Shown here in pieces: positions 24,717 through 34,617 of a stretch of DNA of 64,000 bases. The DNA lies in the NCBI RefSeq assembly GCF_022482365.1, contig NZ_JAKVPE010000001.1:1736001-1800000 (forward strand). The letters are read 5' to 3'. Position 1 is the first letter of the stretch; each line of letters starts with the position of its first letter. The position numbers were made by a program, and so were the translations under genes. A model generated the notes under the pieces. It was not told where the DNA came from, searched no databases, and worked only from the letters and a program-made list of their open reading frames with translations. This DNA is from Limosilactobacillus sp. (GTDB lineage: Bacteria; Bacillota; Bacilli; Lactobacillales; Lactobacillaceae).

Positions 24717-27700
24717 ATGGTTGGAAAGAATAATCAACAAAATAGGTTACAACATAGCGCGGACCGGGTGCCGCACTATGGATTGCGGAAACTGTCGATC
24801 GGCGTTACTTCGGTACTGCTATCAACGATGATATACCTGGGGGGGGTACAAACTGCCCAGGCGGACGCTGATACGCCGCCCCAGTCTAATGAAACTGAGG
24901 TGAGTTCGGCTGGAAATGAATTGCAGGGTAGCCAGGCAACGCTGAAGACGAGTACGAGCCAGGCTGGTCAGACTACTCAAGGTGAATCAGCGGCTTCCAG
25001 TGCTTCACAATCTAGTTCTAGTGCACAGCCCGCACCCCAAGCCCTTCCAGCTCCGACGACTCCCATTGAAGTTCCGGCAAATCAGGACGCAAATACTAAT
25101 AAGCAAGAAGTCGGTCAGGGACAATCCCAAACTGTAAGTCTGAACGATGGTGATCAGGCCAGTATCACGATTAGCAACGACCAGCTCGACGAGGCTAAGA
25201 GCAGTTCGAGCTTGAAATTCATTTCGAATAACTTCCAAGATGATGACGTCTACCAGATTTATATCCCAAAGGGTGGGATTGAAGTTGGCAGTAATGACGT
25301 GGCTAAACTGGGATCCTATTTGGGAACAACGACTTTTACTGAGGATCAGAATTACTACATCATCACGGATCGCTTTACTACTACTGGCAGCGTCAAACAA
25401 ACAATCACCCTCAGTTTGTCGTCTGTTCCTGGACTTACGGAGGCCGGTTCTTACGAAAAGGTCATCAATCACGGTTACGTTACTAAAAACGGCAGCAAAA
25501 TTGGGAATTTTGATATTCAGGCCATTGGTCGGCCGTTCACCTTGGAGGAAGATAACGGTTCAACCATTGAAAACGTCTGGAATAAGAAGAGCGGGGTCGA
25601 CCTGGTGACCAAACTTGTCCCGGGGACCGTCAACATGATGGGGTCCAAGGACAACCTGACCCACATGACCGTGGTTTATAACAACCTGCCCGATTATTAC
25701 CAGCCAACCAAGGTTGACCTGAAGGAAGGCGACAGGATCATCGAGAGCATTGCTGTCACTAGCGGCATGGTCTCGGGTAAGACGCTGACGATTGACATCC
25801 CGGTGGACAGTAATTCCCAGCTGCGTTCACTGCTGAACGCCAGGGAACTGCAACTGATTCTGACGGGGGTTTACAACGTGCCCGACAGCGCCTTTGCCAA
25901 CGGGGTTTACAACACCACCCTGCAGCAGCCTGCCGTCACCCTGACCGACCAAAACAACTATTCGCTGACTCAGACGGCGGCGCCGGTTAACCTAAAAATC
26001 TTTGAATCCACGGATAATACCCAGATTGGTCAGCTGGTTGGGGTTAATCAATCATACGAAGCCGACTACACGAACAAGACTGACGACGTCCCAGAGAATA
26101 CAGTGGACGTTGATACTACGCACAAAAATGGAGGCTCTGGCTTTTATGCCACGGTCACCCCGATTTCCAACCGGCAGGCAACCAACGTCGTCATTTCTGT
26201 ACAAATCCCTAACGGGGTCAATGCGCATTCCGTTCAGCTCTCCAGCAACAATAAAGGGCTTGCGGATTTGGATTTGAGTTACGGGGTTCAAATCACTTAC
26301 ACCGATGGTACGACGGCCTTGATCAAGGAGATTCCTAATAACGGGATCATTCAGGGAGCAGCCAACAAATCCATCCGGTCCTTATCAGTCCGGTTCGCGA
26401 CCTACGATTATGAAGATCAGCTGAGCTTCCAATTGAAGCAGGGGTCCAATTTCACCCTGGCTTCCAGCTACGCGAACGGCAACCCAGTTGCCAGCGGCGA
26501 CCTGCTGGTCTTGAAGGCCAGCGTGTCGGCCGATCAGGCACCGGTGGCCTCGTTTAACACGACTTATGACCGTCTCACCTTGTTCAAAAGCAATAAACAG
26601 GGTGTGTTAATGGCTTCGGACAGTTCTCAGAACTCTGTTGATCCGGGGGTCGTTAGCGCCGGCAGCATTGGCTATGAAATCACCGATTCCGGGTATGGCA
26701 AACCGCAGCTGGACCAGCCAATTATGTACATCGAAGTCCCGGACAACGCCATCCTGGACCCAAACAAGGCTATCCAAGTCGGCGAAGCTGGAAATGCGAT
26801 GCCATGGGGCAATGGTCACACTTCATTAACTCCAAAAAGCACCACGACCTTGAATATTAATGGCCACACCTTTTTGAAGATCGACCTGTCAAACTATGCT
26901 CATTTGGAAAATGGATTTTCGGTCAAGGTCTACTACAGCAACGGGATCGACTACCTGACCTCGGTAAAGCACACGCCATTCCTGGTGGTCGCCAAGAATG
27001 GGGATCAAGTTGAATCCGTCAATGATAATTCCAATAACGCAGCGGACCACCGCCCGACCAGCAATAATTTCGAAGCCAGCGATAAGGATACCTTTGAGGC
27101 CCTGGTCAGCCAAGAACACATCGATGTTCAAAAGGCAATGTATCATGGCAGCAGCGAAACCGGCCTTGGATATAATGCGCAGTGGAAGATCAACGTGGCA
27201 GCCGGGACCGTACCGGCAACTATGACCCAAGGAAATACGAATACTACTTCCGTAAGTACTTCAACCCAGGATATCAGTGGCAATGACCCGACCCATTTTA
27301 CGATCTTCGGTTCACTGATCAACGGAGATTCAGACGCTAAAATTGAGCACGCCACTCAGGTCATTAATCTGCCAAGCACAGAGGACGGCAAGAGTGGATT
27401 CACCCCAGCGTTGACCGGCCCAGTTTCTGTGACCGACCCGAATACGAACACGGACCTCTCCAATCAAGTGACGGTCACTTACTACACGGACCGCGCCGAC
27501 TTAGATCAAGGCGCAAACAGCCTAGCCGGTAGGACGGGCCTGACGGCTGACCAAGTAACCGATTGGAGCAAAATCAAGGCCATCAAGATCGTCTTTAATT
27601 CGGAAATTAATAAACAGTTGACAGCCCGGGTGACCATGAAGATGATTGACAATCAGATTTATGATCATGTTGGCAAGTCTATCTATGCTTCAGAACTTGT

Positions 27701-30700
27701 CTATAGCTCTGGTGACGATCTACGGCAAATCGCCATTCACCCGGGTGACAAATCCTCGGCTAAGCTGACAGTTGTCGGGAAATCAACAGTCAAAACTATC
27801 GTTCACTATCAGGATGATAACGGGACTGACCATTATGTTGAATTGTCAGATAAGGCCGTGACCTATAACGATGACGGCAGCGCAACGATGAAGCGGACGG
27901 ACTTCGTGACTAAGGACAGCGATTTGACCAACAGCGATCACATGCTGCTGCCGGAACACATGGTTCTGGACTATGACCACCCAACGATTAAAAATTCGAA
28001 TGCCAGCTACGCCGCTGGTTATACCAACGGAACGGCCGCCTTCGACCAGACGGTGGCGTATGACTTTGACGGGGATGCAGTGGTCTTCGAAGGCAAAGTC
28101 GCGCAAAAGGTTACTGGAGAACATCAAGTTACTAGAACTGTTCACTATGTTTATGCTGATGGTTCTAAAGCGCACAACGATGCTGTGCAGACGTCAAAGA
28201 AGTTTGAAAGCACTGGCTACAAAAATCCATTCACCGGTAAAGTTGCCTGGTCCGAGACAGTGGCAACGGATACTCTGCCTGAGGTGACGAGTCCAACTAT
28301 TGACGGCTATACACCAGATAAAACTTCGGTTGCCGCGGTGACCGTTGATTCGTCGACTGATGATTTGGTCGAAACGGTGACCTACTCGCCAGCTGACGAA
28401 ACAGCTAAAGTTGAGTACATTGATGATTCCGATAATTGCAAGGTTCTTGAAACAAAATCGCTAGCCGGTAAATATGGGGCAGATTCTGGCTACAACACTA
28501 AGAAAACCATTGCTAAGTATGAAAACTTAGGCTATGACTTGGTTTCCGACCCGACTAAGGGGCAGAACGTGGTCTTCACCAGCAGTCAGGATCCCATCAA
28601 GGTTCACCTGAAATTTGTTGGACATGCAGTCATCGTTAAATTTATTGATGATGATACCGGCGAACAAATCGACAGTACTTATAGCTCATCGGGCCGCGTT
28701 GGTGCGGAGCTTTCAGATGATCAGCTTAAAGTCCCGGTGAATGAAGAATTAGCGGAGTTGACGCAAAATTGGTATGACTCTAATGGTAATAAGCACAAAG
28801 ATGGAAAGTATGCTCGCTACCAATTGGTCAGCAACGGCTTCACCGCTTTTGACGGAAAAATTGGCAATCAGGACCTGAATTATGTAATTCACGTCAAAGA
28901 GAATGTCGTTCAGGAAAAGCTTGATATTCCAATTGCCCTCCCGCCAATTGTGCAGGTGGATCCCGCATACGCCGATCAGCTAGCACAGGCTTACACTGAC
29001 GGGACATATTCTGATACGAGCAATGCCGATCACCAAACCCTGGTCGATCATGCTCACCTGATCTACGGGACATTAGTGCCGAATGCAGATGGTAAGGTTG
29101 ATACCTTATCTCCGCACAATACCAATGGTGGCAGCATTCAATTCAATTTGGATGGAACTCCTTATACTTATGAAGGAGAGGATGCCGACTCCTTGATGGG
29201 TTCAATCCAGGGCCTGCAAAAAGCCAACCACTTGGACGCAACCATCACCTTTGATCTCAACATTGCCAAAAACTACAATGGTGACGAGAACCAAGGTGTT
29301 TCCAACTTAAAGATTGCTTTTGGTGATTATCACGGCTTTGATACAAAAGGCTATCATGACCTGAAAATGCTGGTTCAGGATCCCCAAAGCGGCCAATACA
29401 AGTGGATTTCATTAAATGATCCAACGGTGTTACAAGCTGAGATGAGTGCCGAAGATTATGTGAAGAGCGTTATCGACCAAAGTAATGGTTCTTCTGGCCT
29501 AACTATTGATGGCATTCAGGTTACGCCTTCATCATCTAGTATCTATGTTTACTATTCACCAAATTATGAATCAGGGTATAGCTCCATGATTCCGGCAACG
29601 ACGATCGCAACCAAGCAATACGAGCAATATCAACAAGATTACACGACGGCATATATGCCACAAAATTCGTCCTACGTCATTACCTACATCACAATGACTC
29701 CTGACACGGAACAGGCCACGATCGAGTACATTGATGACACGACTGGCCAGACTTTGGCAACTGAGCAAACTAGCGGCGACTATAATTCGGTAATTAATTT
29801 CCCAACTAAACCAACTGATAAGATCAGCGCCTACGAAGGACAAGGCTACGAGCTGGTTTCCAATGACTTCACAGATGGCACTAAATACGGCTTAAAGAAT
29901 AATTTCGAAGTCCATCTGAAACATGGCACGCATGTCGACTACGATTTTAAGACGGTTACGGAAACGATCCATTACAAGTATGATAATGGCACGACGGCTA
30001 AACCGGATAAGGTACAGAGCTTCACCTTTAGTCGCAGCAAGACGACTGACTTAGTAACCAAAAAATCTAAATGGAGTGCTTGGTCAGAAAATGGTCGGCA
30101 CACGTTTGCCGAAGTGATTAGCCCAACGATTGATGGCTATACTCCTGATTACAGCAGTATCGAAAGTGTTACTGTTGATCCTGATAGTCAGAATATCGAA
30201 AAGACGGTTATTTATACTGCCGACAAACAAAACGCCAAGATTACCTACATTGATGATACGACTGGTCAGATCTTAAACACGGATACTGCTACTGGCAAGT
30301 CTGGCGATGAGATTAGTTTCAATATTGATCCAGCAACGCGGATCAATAATTACAAGAGTCAAGGTTATATTCTTGTTTCTAACAGCTTCACTGCCGGCGC
30401 TAAGTATGATTCTGATAATGCCAAGAACGTCTTCGTAGTTCACCTGAAGCATGGCACAAAGTCTGCAACGCAAGACGTAACGATCAAGCAGACGATTCAC
30501 TATATCTACGCTGATGGTACCAAGGCCGCTGATGATAATGTTCAAAGCGTTAAGTTTACCCGAACCGGGACAACTGACCTGGTAACGGGCAAGACGACTT
30601 GGAATCCGACGTCACCACAGAAGTTCAAAGACGTCACTAGTCCGACGATCAACGGCTATACTGCTGATCAGACGAGCGTCAAAGGAGCCACTGTTAATGC

Positions 30701-31157
30701 TGGCGATGCTGACGTTGTTAAGACGGTCATTTACACGCCGAATGGTTCGACGCAACCGACACAGCCAACGACAGCACCGAGCGAGCCAAGCAATCCGACG
30801 CAACCAACAACGGCGCCGAGTGAGCCAAGTAATCCGACACAGCCAACAACGGCGCCAAGTGAGCCAAGCAGTCCGACGCAGCCAACGACAGCGCCGAGTG
30901 AGCCAAGCAATCCTACCCAGCCGACTACCCCGGCAACACATGATGAGTCAGGACACCCTACCAAAGAAATCATTTCGTCAGGGAATCACGATTCAGTGAG
31001 TGGAAAACGGACAACGACAGGTTCGAGTGCAAAGCAAACCCAGCAGAACAAGTTACCGCAAACGGGCAATGATCGCTCCGAAGCCGCAATTGGCGGTTTG
31101 ATGCTAGTCGGCTTGACGAGTATGTTTGGCTTGGCTAAGCGGAAGAAACGTGACTAA
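24717..31157 (+). CDS. Large YSIRK/LPQTG mucus-binding surface protein
   Basis: The 2146-residue adhesin is exported and sortase-anchored. A YSIRK-type signal (YGLRKLSIGVTSVLLS, residues about 21-36; cleavage near AQA-D at about 50) is followed by a Ser/Thr/Gln-rich stretch to about 140. A large unique region runs to about 1025, with MucBP/Mub-B2-type repeats from about 1135 to 2008. MucBP copies start with [VAT]xYIDDTTGQ-like segments, and B2 copies contain HYxYADGTKA with SPTIxGYTPD. A non-repeat domain (about 1402-1662) interrupts the series. A Pro/Thr linker, LPQTG at 2113-2117, a hydrophobic helix and RKKRD complete the anchor. Start: ATG 24717 rather than TTG 24708, which overlaps GGGAG. 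Likely role: binding of mucin or other glycans; the ligand is not predictable. Confidence 0.93.
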   Translation: MVGKNNQQNRLQHSADRVPHYGLRKLSIGVTSVLLSTMIYLGGVQTAQADADTPPQSNETEVSSAGNELQGSQATLKTSTSQAGQTTQGESAASSASQSSSSAQPAPQALPAPTTPIEVPANQDANTNKQEVGQGQSQTVSLNDGDQASITISNDQLDEAKSSSSLKFISNNFQDDDVYQIYIPKGGIEVGSNDVAKLGSYLGTTTFTEDQNYYIITDRFTTTGSVKQTITLSLSSVPGLTEAGSYEKVINHGYVTKNGSKIGNFDIQAIGRPFTLEEDNGSTIENVWNKKSGVDLVTKLVPGTVNMMGSKDNLTHMTVVYNNLPDYYQPTKVDLKEGDRIIESIAVTSGMVSGKTLTIDIPVDSNSQLRSLLNARELQLILTGVYNVPDSAFANGVYNTTLQQPAVTLTDQNNYSLTQTAAPVNLKIFESTDNTQIGQLVGVNQSYEADYTNKTDDVPENTVDVDTTHKNGGSGFYATVTPISNRQATNVVISVQIPNGVNAHSVQLSSNNKGLADLDLSYGVQITYTDGTTALIKEIPNNGIIQGAANKSIRSLSVRFATYDYEDQLSFQLKQGSNFTLASSYANGNPVASGDLLVLKASVSADQAPVASFNTTYDRLTLFKSNKQGVLMASDSSQNSVDPGVVSAGSIGYEITDSGYGKPQLDQPIMYIEVPDNAILDPNKAIQVGEAGNAMPWGNGHTSLTPKSTTTLNINGHTFLKIDLSNYAHLENGFSVKVYYSNGIDYLTSVKHTPFLVVAKNGDQVESVNDNSNNAADHRPTSNNFEASDKDTFEALVSQEHIDVQKAMYHGSSETGLGYNAQWKINVAAGTVPATMTQGNTNTTSVSTSTQDISGNDPTHFTIFGSLINGDSDAKIEHATQVINLPSTEDGKSGFTPALTGPVSVTDPNTNTDLSNQVTVTYYTDRADLDQGANSLAGRTGLTADQVTDWSKIKAIKIVFNSEINKQLTARVTMKMIDNQIYDHVGKSIYASELVYSSGDDLRQIAIHPGDKSSAKLTVVGKSTVKTIVHYQDDNGTDHYVELSDKAVTYNDDGSATMKRTDFVTKDSDLTNSDHMLLPEHMVLDYDHPTIKNSNASYAAGYTNGTAAFDQTVAYDFDGDAVVFEGKVAQKVTGEHQVTRTVHYVYADGSKAHNDAVQTSKKFESTGYKNPFTGKVAWSETVATDTLPEVTSPTIDGYTPDKTSVAAVTVDSSTDDLVETVTYSPADETAKVEYIDDSDNCKVLETKSLAGKYGADSGYNTKKTIAKYENLGYDLVSDPTKGQNVVFTSSQDPIKVHLKFVGHAVIVKFIDDDTGEQIDSTYSSSGRVGAELSDDQLKVPVNEELAELTQNWYDSNGNKHKDGKYARYQLVSNGFTAFDGKIGNQDLNYVIHVKENVVQEKLDIPIALPPIVQVDPAYADQLAQAYTDGTYSDTSNADHQTLVDHAHLIYGTLVPNADGKVDTLSPHNTNGGSIQFNLDGTPYTYEGEDADSLMGSIQGLQKANHLDATITFDLNIAKNYNGDENQGVSNLKIAFGDYHGFDTKGYHDLKMLVQDPQSGQYKWISLNDPTVLQAEMSAEDYVKSVIDQSNGSSGLTIDGIQVTPSSSSIYVYYSPNYESGYSSMIPATTIATKQYEQYQQDYTTAYMPQNSSYVITYITMTPDTEQATIEYIDDTTGQTLATEQTSGDYNSVINFPTKPTDKISAYEGQGYELVSNDFTDGTKYGLKNNFEVHLKHGTHVDYDFKTVTETIHYKYDNGTTAKPDKVQSFTFSRSKTTDLVTKKSKWSAWSENGRHTFAEVISPTIDGYTPDYSSIESVTVDPDSQNIEKTVIYTADKQNAKITYIDDTTGQILNTDTATGKSGDEISFNIDPATRINNYKSQGYILVSNSFTAGAKYDSDNAKNVFVVHLKHGTKSATQDVTIKQTIHYIYADGTKAADDNVQSVKFTRTGTTDLVTGKTTWNPTSPQKFKDVTSPTINGYTADQTSVKGATVNAGDADVVKTVIYTPNGSTQPTQPTTAPSEPSNPTQPTTAPSEPSNPTQPTTAPSEPSSPTQPTTAPSEPSNPTQPTTPATHDESGHPTKEIISSGNHDSVSGKRTTTGSSAKQTQQNKLPQTGNDRSEAAIGGLMLVGLTSMFGLAKRKKRD
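30755..30928 (+). repeat. Pro/Thr wall-spanning repeats (39-bp units)
   Basis: About four tandem 39-bp units encode PTQPTTAPSEPSN-type 13-residue repeats, one with SS for SN. Extended Pro-rich linkers of this kind span the cell wall before the LPQTG anchor. Such arrays often vary in copy number. Confidence 0.85.
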
Positions 31158-31205
31158 GGGTTTAAGTGATTTTTCCGGTAACGGATGATCAGAACTATGT
31201 AAAAT

Positions 31206-31250
31206 AAAGTCCTCCACTAGCACTACTTGAGTGTTAGTGGAGGACTTTTT
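31206..31250. terminator. Terminator after the large surface protein
   Basis: A near-perfect stem of about 18 bp (AAAGTCCTCCACTAGCACT with AGTGTTAGTGGAGGACTTT) followed by Ts. It also serves the convergent minus-strand operon. Confidence 0.88.
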
Positions 31251-31273
31251 GTCGTGTCGAAAATTTTCTTGGA

Positions 31274-31885
31274 TTATTCCTGAATTCGAGGCCACCGGGC
31301 GAGGAGAACAATGTAAGCAATGTCAAATACCGAACACAAGGCACCGCAGACGATGACGTAGATGTTGATTTCTTGGAGAACCCCCATCAAAATGGTTGGC
31401 GCCAGGGTGCCCAGCCATTTGGCAACCGCAATGGTCATGCTTTGCCCCCTTTTGCCGTCACGCTTGAAGAGCATCGCGATAAAGAGAAGCGACATCACTA
31501 GATTCTGCAAGAAGGCGGAATAACGGGAGCCATAGCGCAGGCCGAACTGCCAGTAGAAGGCCAGCTGGACTAACAGGCAGGTTGCAAAAACGGTGATGCT
31601 GATCGGGACGAAGAATCGCTGACTATTGGCGGAAAATTCCTTGCGCCCGAACTTGAAATAAGTATAGACAATCAGCAGATCACAGACAAACCAGACAAGG
31701 TTCGCAATTGTTTGTGCCGAAAAGGACTGAAGGTCGACGAAGGAATAGATCCCTTCCCAGGCAATGTTTAAAGCGAGGGCGAAGAGGGGCATGCTATAGG
31801 TCTTGTCCTTAAATCCCAGGCGAATGCATTCAATGTAGACAATCGTCCATGCGATTCCGCTGACAAGGGTTAAAAAGAGGGTCAT
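31274..31885 (-). CDS. Small membrane protein resembling Pyr4-type terpene cyclases
   Basis: The 203-residue integral membrane protein has about seven helices. MPLFALALNIAWE (residues 32-44), CD at 68-69 and VFD ending at 188 are conserved with the paralogue at 58430-59086. A glutamate in an N-x-A-W-E motif after the second helix and an aspartate near the C-terminus are what is known to be essential in fungal transmembrane terpene cyclases (Pyr4, PaxB, AtmB), which have the same size and topology. The match is motif-level inference; it could act on another lipid or isoprenoid. It is the second gene of an operon, 17 bp after the CrtC-like gene, with GGAGG before ATG 31885. Confidence 0.7.
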   Translation of the reverse strand: MTLFLTLVSGIAWTIVYIECIRLGFKDKTYSMPLFALALNIAWEGIYSFVDLQSFSAQTIANLVWFVCDLLIVYTYFKFGRKEFSANSQRFFVPISITVFATCLLVQLAFYWQFGLRYGSRYSAFLQNLVMSLLFIAMLFKRDGKRGQSMTIAVAKWLGTLAPTILMGVLQEINIYVIVCGALCSVFDIAYIVLLARWPRIQE

Positions 31886-31902
31886 CGTCTCAGCCTCCCG
31901 TT

Positions 31903-32907
31903 CTATTCGTTGGCCTTATGCGGGAATACAACCTCGTGCAGCGAATGGGTTTCGTCGACTTCCTCCTGACCGTGGCGCTTAACGGTTAAAGTTTCGTTGC
32001 CGACGTAGCGATAAGCGGATTCTCCACCGGTTGGCAACTCGTTTAGGTCCTTCATGACAAAGTGATCGACTTTGATGTCCAGGTCCAACTTGATTTCCGG
32101 CGTCTTAGCATGGATCACCAGCCGCTGGGCAAAGGACAAGCCGAGCGTTGGCTCCTTGACCGTGTCCAGCAGCTCGAAGCTGACTTCGCCCTTGCGATGG
32201 TGCTCGTCACCGGGCTCCAGGTAAAGATGATCCCGATCCTCGACCAGGAGGGTAATTGCCGGTGCCACATTCGGGTTGGCTGGAATCATGATCCCGTAGT
32301 CAACTGCCAGTTCGGCCGTGTGGACCTTTCCCCAGTGCCAGTGGTCAAGCATGTCCCCGTTGTCCATATTCATCCAGTTGTGATCGTGGTAGCCGGTCCC
32401 CTTAACCATGATTGTTTCCTGGTTCTTAACCAGCTTTCCTTCCACCCGGGCCGCCGGTTGGGCCACCACCCAGGCCTTTTCGTCCCCGGTCTGCGGGTTA
32501 TACATTAGGCGCCCTTCCTTGCCCGCTTGCCAGCCCGGTACCTGAGGATAGAAACGCAGATCCACTTCGTAACCGTTAGCGCGGGCCCGGACCTCATAGT
32601 GGTCACCGCAGTCCCGGCACCATTCCTGGTTGGCAAAGTTGGCAGCACACTTTTCACGACTGAAGGCGGCGTCCTCTTCGGTGTATTCGTTGATGAACGA
32701 ATGGTTGTGTCCGTTCTTTTCGTAGAGGTCGAAGCGCACGGACGGCTTGCGAGGGTACAGGCGGGTGTCGTTGACCGAGTACATCAGGACCAGCCGATCG
32801 CCGTTGTCGAGGTCGGCGTCGAAGTACCACCATTCGGCCTCCTTGTTGCGTTCCTTGATTGGATAATTAATGTGAAGCTTGTCGTATTCTGCTTGGTAGT
32901 TTTTCAT
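31903..32907 (-). CDS. CrtC/AttH-like lipocalin-fold protein (hydratase or cyclase-like)
   Basis: The 334-residue protein has two features of the CrtC/AttH family: EWWYFDADLDNG (residues 25-36), the E-W-W-Y entry to the first lipocalin barrel, and GTGYHDHNW with DHWHWG (170-193), the His/Asp/Trp-rich second motif. Known members include carotenoid 1,2-hydratase and fungal Diels-Alderases, which act on isoprenoid or polyene substrates. There is no signal peptide, so it is probably cytoplasmic. First gene of an operon with the membrane cyclase-like protein, divergent from a TetR gene. GAAGGGAAG precedes ATG 32907. The actual reaction is unknown. Confidence 0.75.
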   Translation of the reverse strand: MKNYQAEYDKLHINYPIKERNKEAEWWYFDADLDNGDRLVLMYSVNDTRLYPRKPSVRFDLYEKNGHNHSFINEYTEEDAAFSREKCAANFANQEWCRDCGDHYEVRARANGYEVDLRFYPQVPGWQAGKEGRLMYNPQTGDEKAWVVAQPAARVEGKLVKNQETIMVKGTGYHDHNWMNMDNGDMLDHWHWGKVHTAELAVDYGIMIPANPNVAPAITLLVEDRDHLYLEPGDEHHRKGEVSFELLDTVKEPTLGLSFAQRLVIHAKTPEIKLDLDIKVDHFVMKDLNELPTGGESAYRYVGNETLTVKRHGQEEVDETHSLHEVVFPHKANE

Positions 32908-33015
32908 GTTCTGATCTTCCCTTCAATAATGTTTTTGTTGATAATTGAAGTATACGGATCCGCACGAAATTTTATAAGATACAATCAAACGCGTTTTGTT
33001 ACATGGAGGAAAAAG

Positions 33016-33540
33016 ATGGCAGAATACTCACTCAAGGCGTCGGCGCTCATCACCGATGCCCTATTTGAACTCCTCAAGAAGAACTCCTTTGAAAAGATCA
33101 GCATCACGGAACTTACCCAAAAGGCCGGGGTCGCGCGCCTGTCCTACTACCGGAATTTTAAAAGCAAAGAAGATATCGTTGAGAAATTCTTTGACCACGA
33201 ATTCAAGAACTTCATGGCTGAACTCGCCAAGCAGGACCAATCCCAGGTCAGCTTGCAAAGCATCATGATCCTGAGCTTTTCCTATTGGCAAAAAAAGCAC
33301 CAGCAAATCAGGATGCTGGTGCGTGATGGTCAAATTGATTTGATTTATCTGTCGTTTCAAAAGAACATGCAGCTTATTTTGCAACGGTACCAGGAACAGT
33401 TTTCCCTGACCCAGCGCCAGGCGGAGTTCGTGGAGGGTGGCATCATGATTGTCCTCCTGGAATGGATCCAGGATGGCTGCCAGGAGACGCCCGAAGAGAT
33501 CGCCGCTGACGTCGGCCGGCGCTTCCTGTTCAACATTTAG
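33016..33540 (+). CDS. TetR/AcrR-family regulator of the CrtC-like operon
   Basis: A 174-residue protein. The HTH (residues about 8-55) contains KISITELTQKAGVARLSYYR and FKSKEDIV, a TetR pattern with S-Y-Y in place of T-F-Y. A long upstream extension of the frame (to 32527) is only the antisense of the neighbouring gene; ATG 33016 has GGAGGA seven bases upstream. It is divergent from the CrtC-like operon across 108 bp containing the CGGATCCG palindrome near 32956, so it probably represses both directions. The stop overlaps that of the convergent EamA gene by 4 bp. Confidence 0.9.
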   Translation: MAEYSLKASALITDALFELLKKNSFEKISITELTQKAGVARLSYYRNFKSKEDIVEKFFDHEFKNFMAELAKQDQSQVSLQSIMILSFSYWQKKHQQIRMLVRDGQIDLIYLSFQKNMQLILQRYQEQFSLTQRQAEFVEGGIMIVLLEWIQDGCQETPEEIAADVGRRFLFNI

Positions 33541-34460
33541 CCGTGACTGGAAGAGCGGTGGAACAGTCCCAGCAGCTTTTGCATCGGAATCGCCTGAAGA
33601 AAAGTGGTGAAGAGGATCAAAAGCGAACCAACCACGGCTGCCAGGGTCAGTCGGGTGCCAAGCAGGGTCACGGCCAGCAGGGTGGCGATCAGGGGCTCAA
33701 AGGCACTGAGAATTCCGGTGACCGATGGTGAGATGTAGCGGATGCTCTGTAAAAACATCGTGTAGGAGAACATCGTCCCACCGACGATGATGTAGGCCAC
33801 CAGCCACCAGTCGCCCGCGGTCAGGTGCGGCAGGGGCATCGTCACCAGCCACGGCAGGAGGACGATCCCGCTGATCAGCATCGCCAGCCCGCAGACGGCT
33901 AGGGCATCGTAGCGTTGCAACAGTGGTCGGGGCAAGAGAGTGTAGAGCGCCGCGGCTCCCGCGCACCAGAGCCCCCAAAAGAGGGCGATCGGTGTCAGCG
34001 TTAGCGTGTTGAGATGGCCGCCCGTCACCAGGTAGAAGGTCCCGATCAGGGCGATGACGATCGAGATGCAGTCGATGCGCCGCGGCCACTGTCGTTGGGA
34101 GATGGACAGCCAGAGGATGATCAGCACCGGCTGCAGGTACTGGATCACCGTGGCGGTCGGCGCGTTGCTGTACTTGACCGCCAGAAAGTAGGTCAGCTGC
34201 GAGTTCATCATGCCGAAGAGGGCGAAGGCAAGCAGGTAGGCCAGGTTGCGCCGCTGGTGGGTGAGGGCCCGGACCTGGTGCGGGACCTTAATCGCACTGA
34301 TGAGCGTCAGCAGAATTCCGGCGGCGATCAGGCGGACGGCCACCAGCCAGGTCGTCGAAATATTGGTGGTCGAAAAAAGGTACTGGGCGGCGGCCCCGGA
34401 GCCACCCCAGAGTGAGGCCCCGCCCGCGGCGAGCAGGATTCCCTTGGTTTGCTTGTTCAA
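33537..34460 (-). CDS. EamA/DMT-superfamily transporter
   Basis: A 307-residue inner-membrane protein with ten hydrophobic helices in two EamA repeats (residues about 5-140 and 150-290). The first starts GILLAAGGASLWGGSGAAAQ, and APTATVIQYLQPVLI and SPSVTGILSAFEPLIATLLA are the repeat-ending helices typical of this exporter family. Members export amino acids or other metabolites; substrate unknown. GGGGGAATTAG precedes ATG 34460. It ends against the TetR gene with no terminator visible. Confidence 0.9.
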   Translation of the reverse strand: MNKQTKGILLAAGGASLWGGSGAAAQYLFSTTNISTTWLVAVRLIAAGILLTLISAIKVPHQVRALTHQRRNLAYLLAFALFGMMNSQLTYFLAVKYSNAPTATVIQYLQPVLIILWLSISQRQWPRRIDCISIVIALIGTFYLVTGGHLNTLTLTPIALFWGLWCAGAAALYTLLPRPLLQRYDALAVCGLAMLISGIVLLPWLVTMPLPHLTAGDWWLVAYIIVGGTMFSYTMFLQSIRYISPSVTGILSAFEPLIATLLAVTLLGTRLTLAAVVGSLLILFTTFLQAIPMQKLLGLFHRSSSHG

Positions 34461-34617
34461 TCTAATTCCCCCCGTTTACGTAGTTAGTCCAATGTAACAC
34501 GGATTGACCGTCCTGCAAACCGCTGGGCAGATTTTCCTAGCAAAGTAAAGGGAAAGCATTTAAAATGATTAAGGATGTTTTGGCGACTCGGATTTTAAAT
34601 TAAAGAAGGCAAGAACT

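Noticed and set aside
30755-30928. CRISPR-like array
   Set aside because: The 39-bp units are contiguous, without spacers, and encode in-frame Pro/Thr repeats of the surface protein.
32527-33015. N-terminal extension of the TetR gene at 33016
   Set aside because: This part is the antisense of the CrtC-like gene; the ATG at 33016 has a proper ribosome site and starts a normal-length TetR protein.
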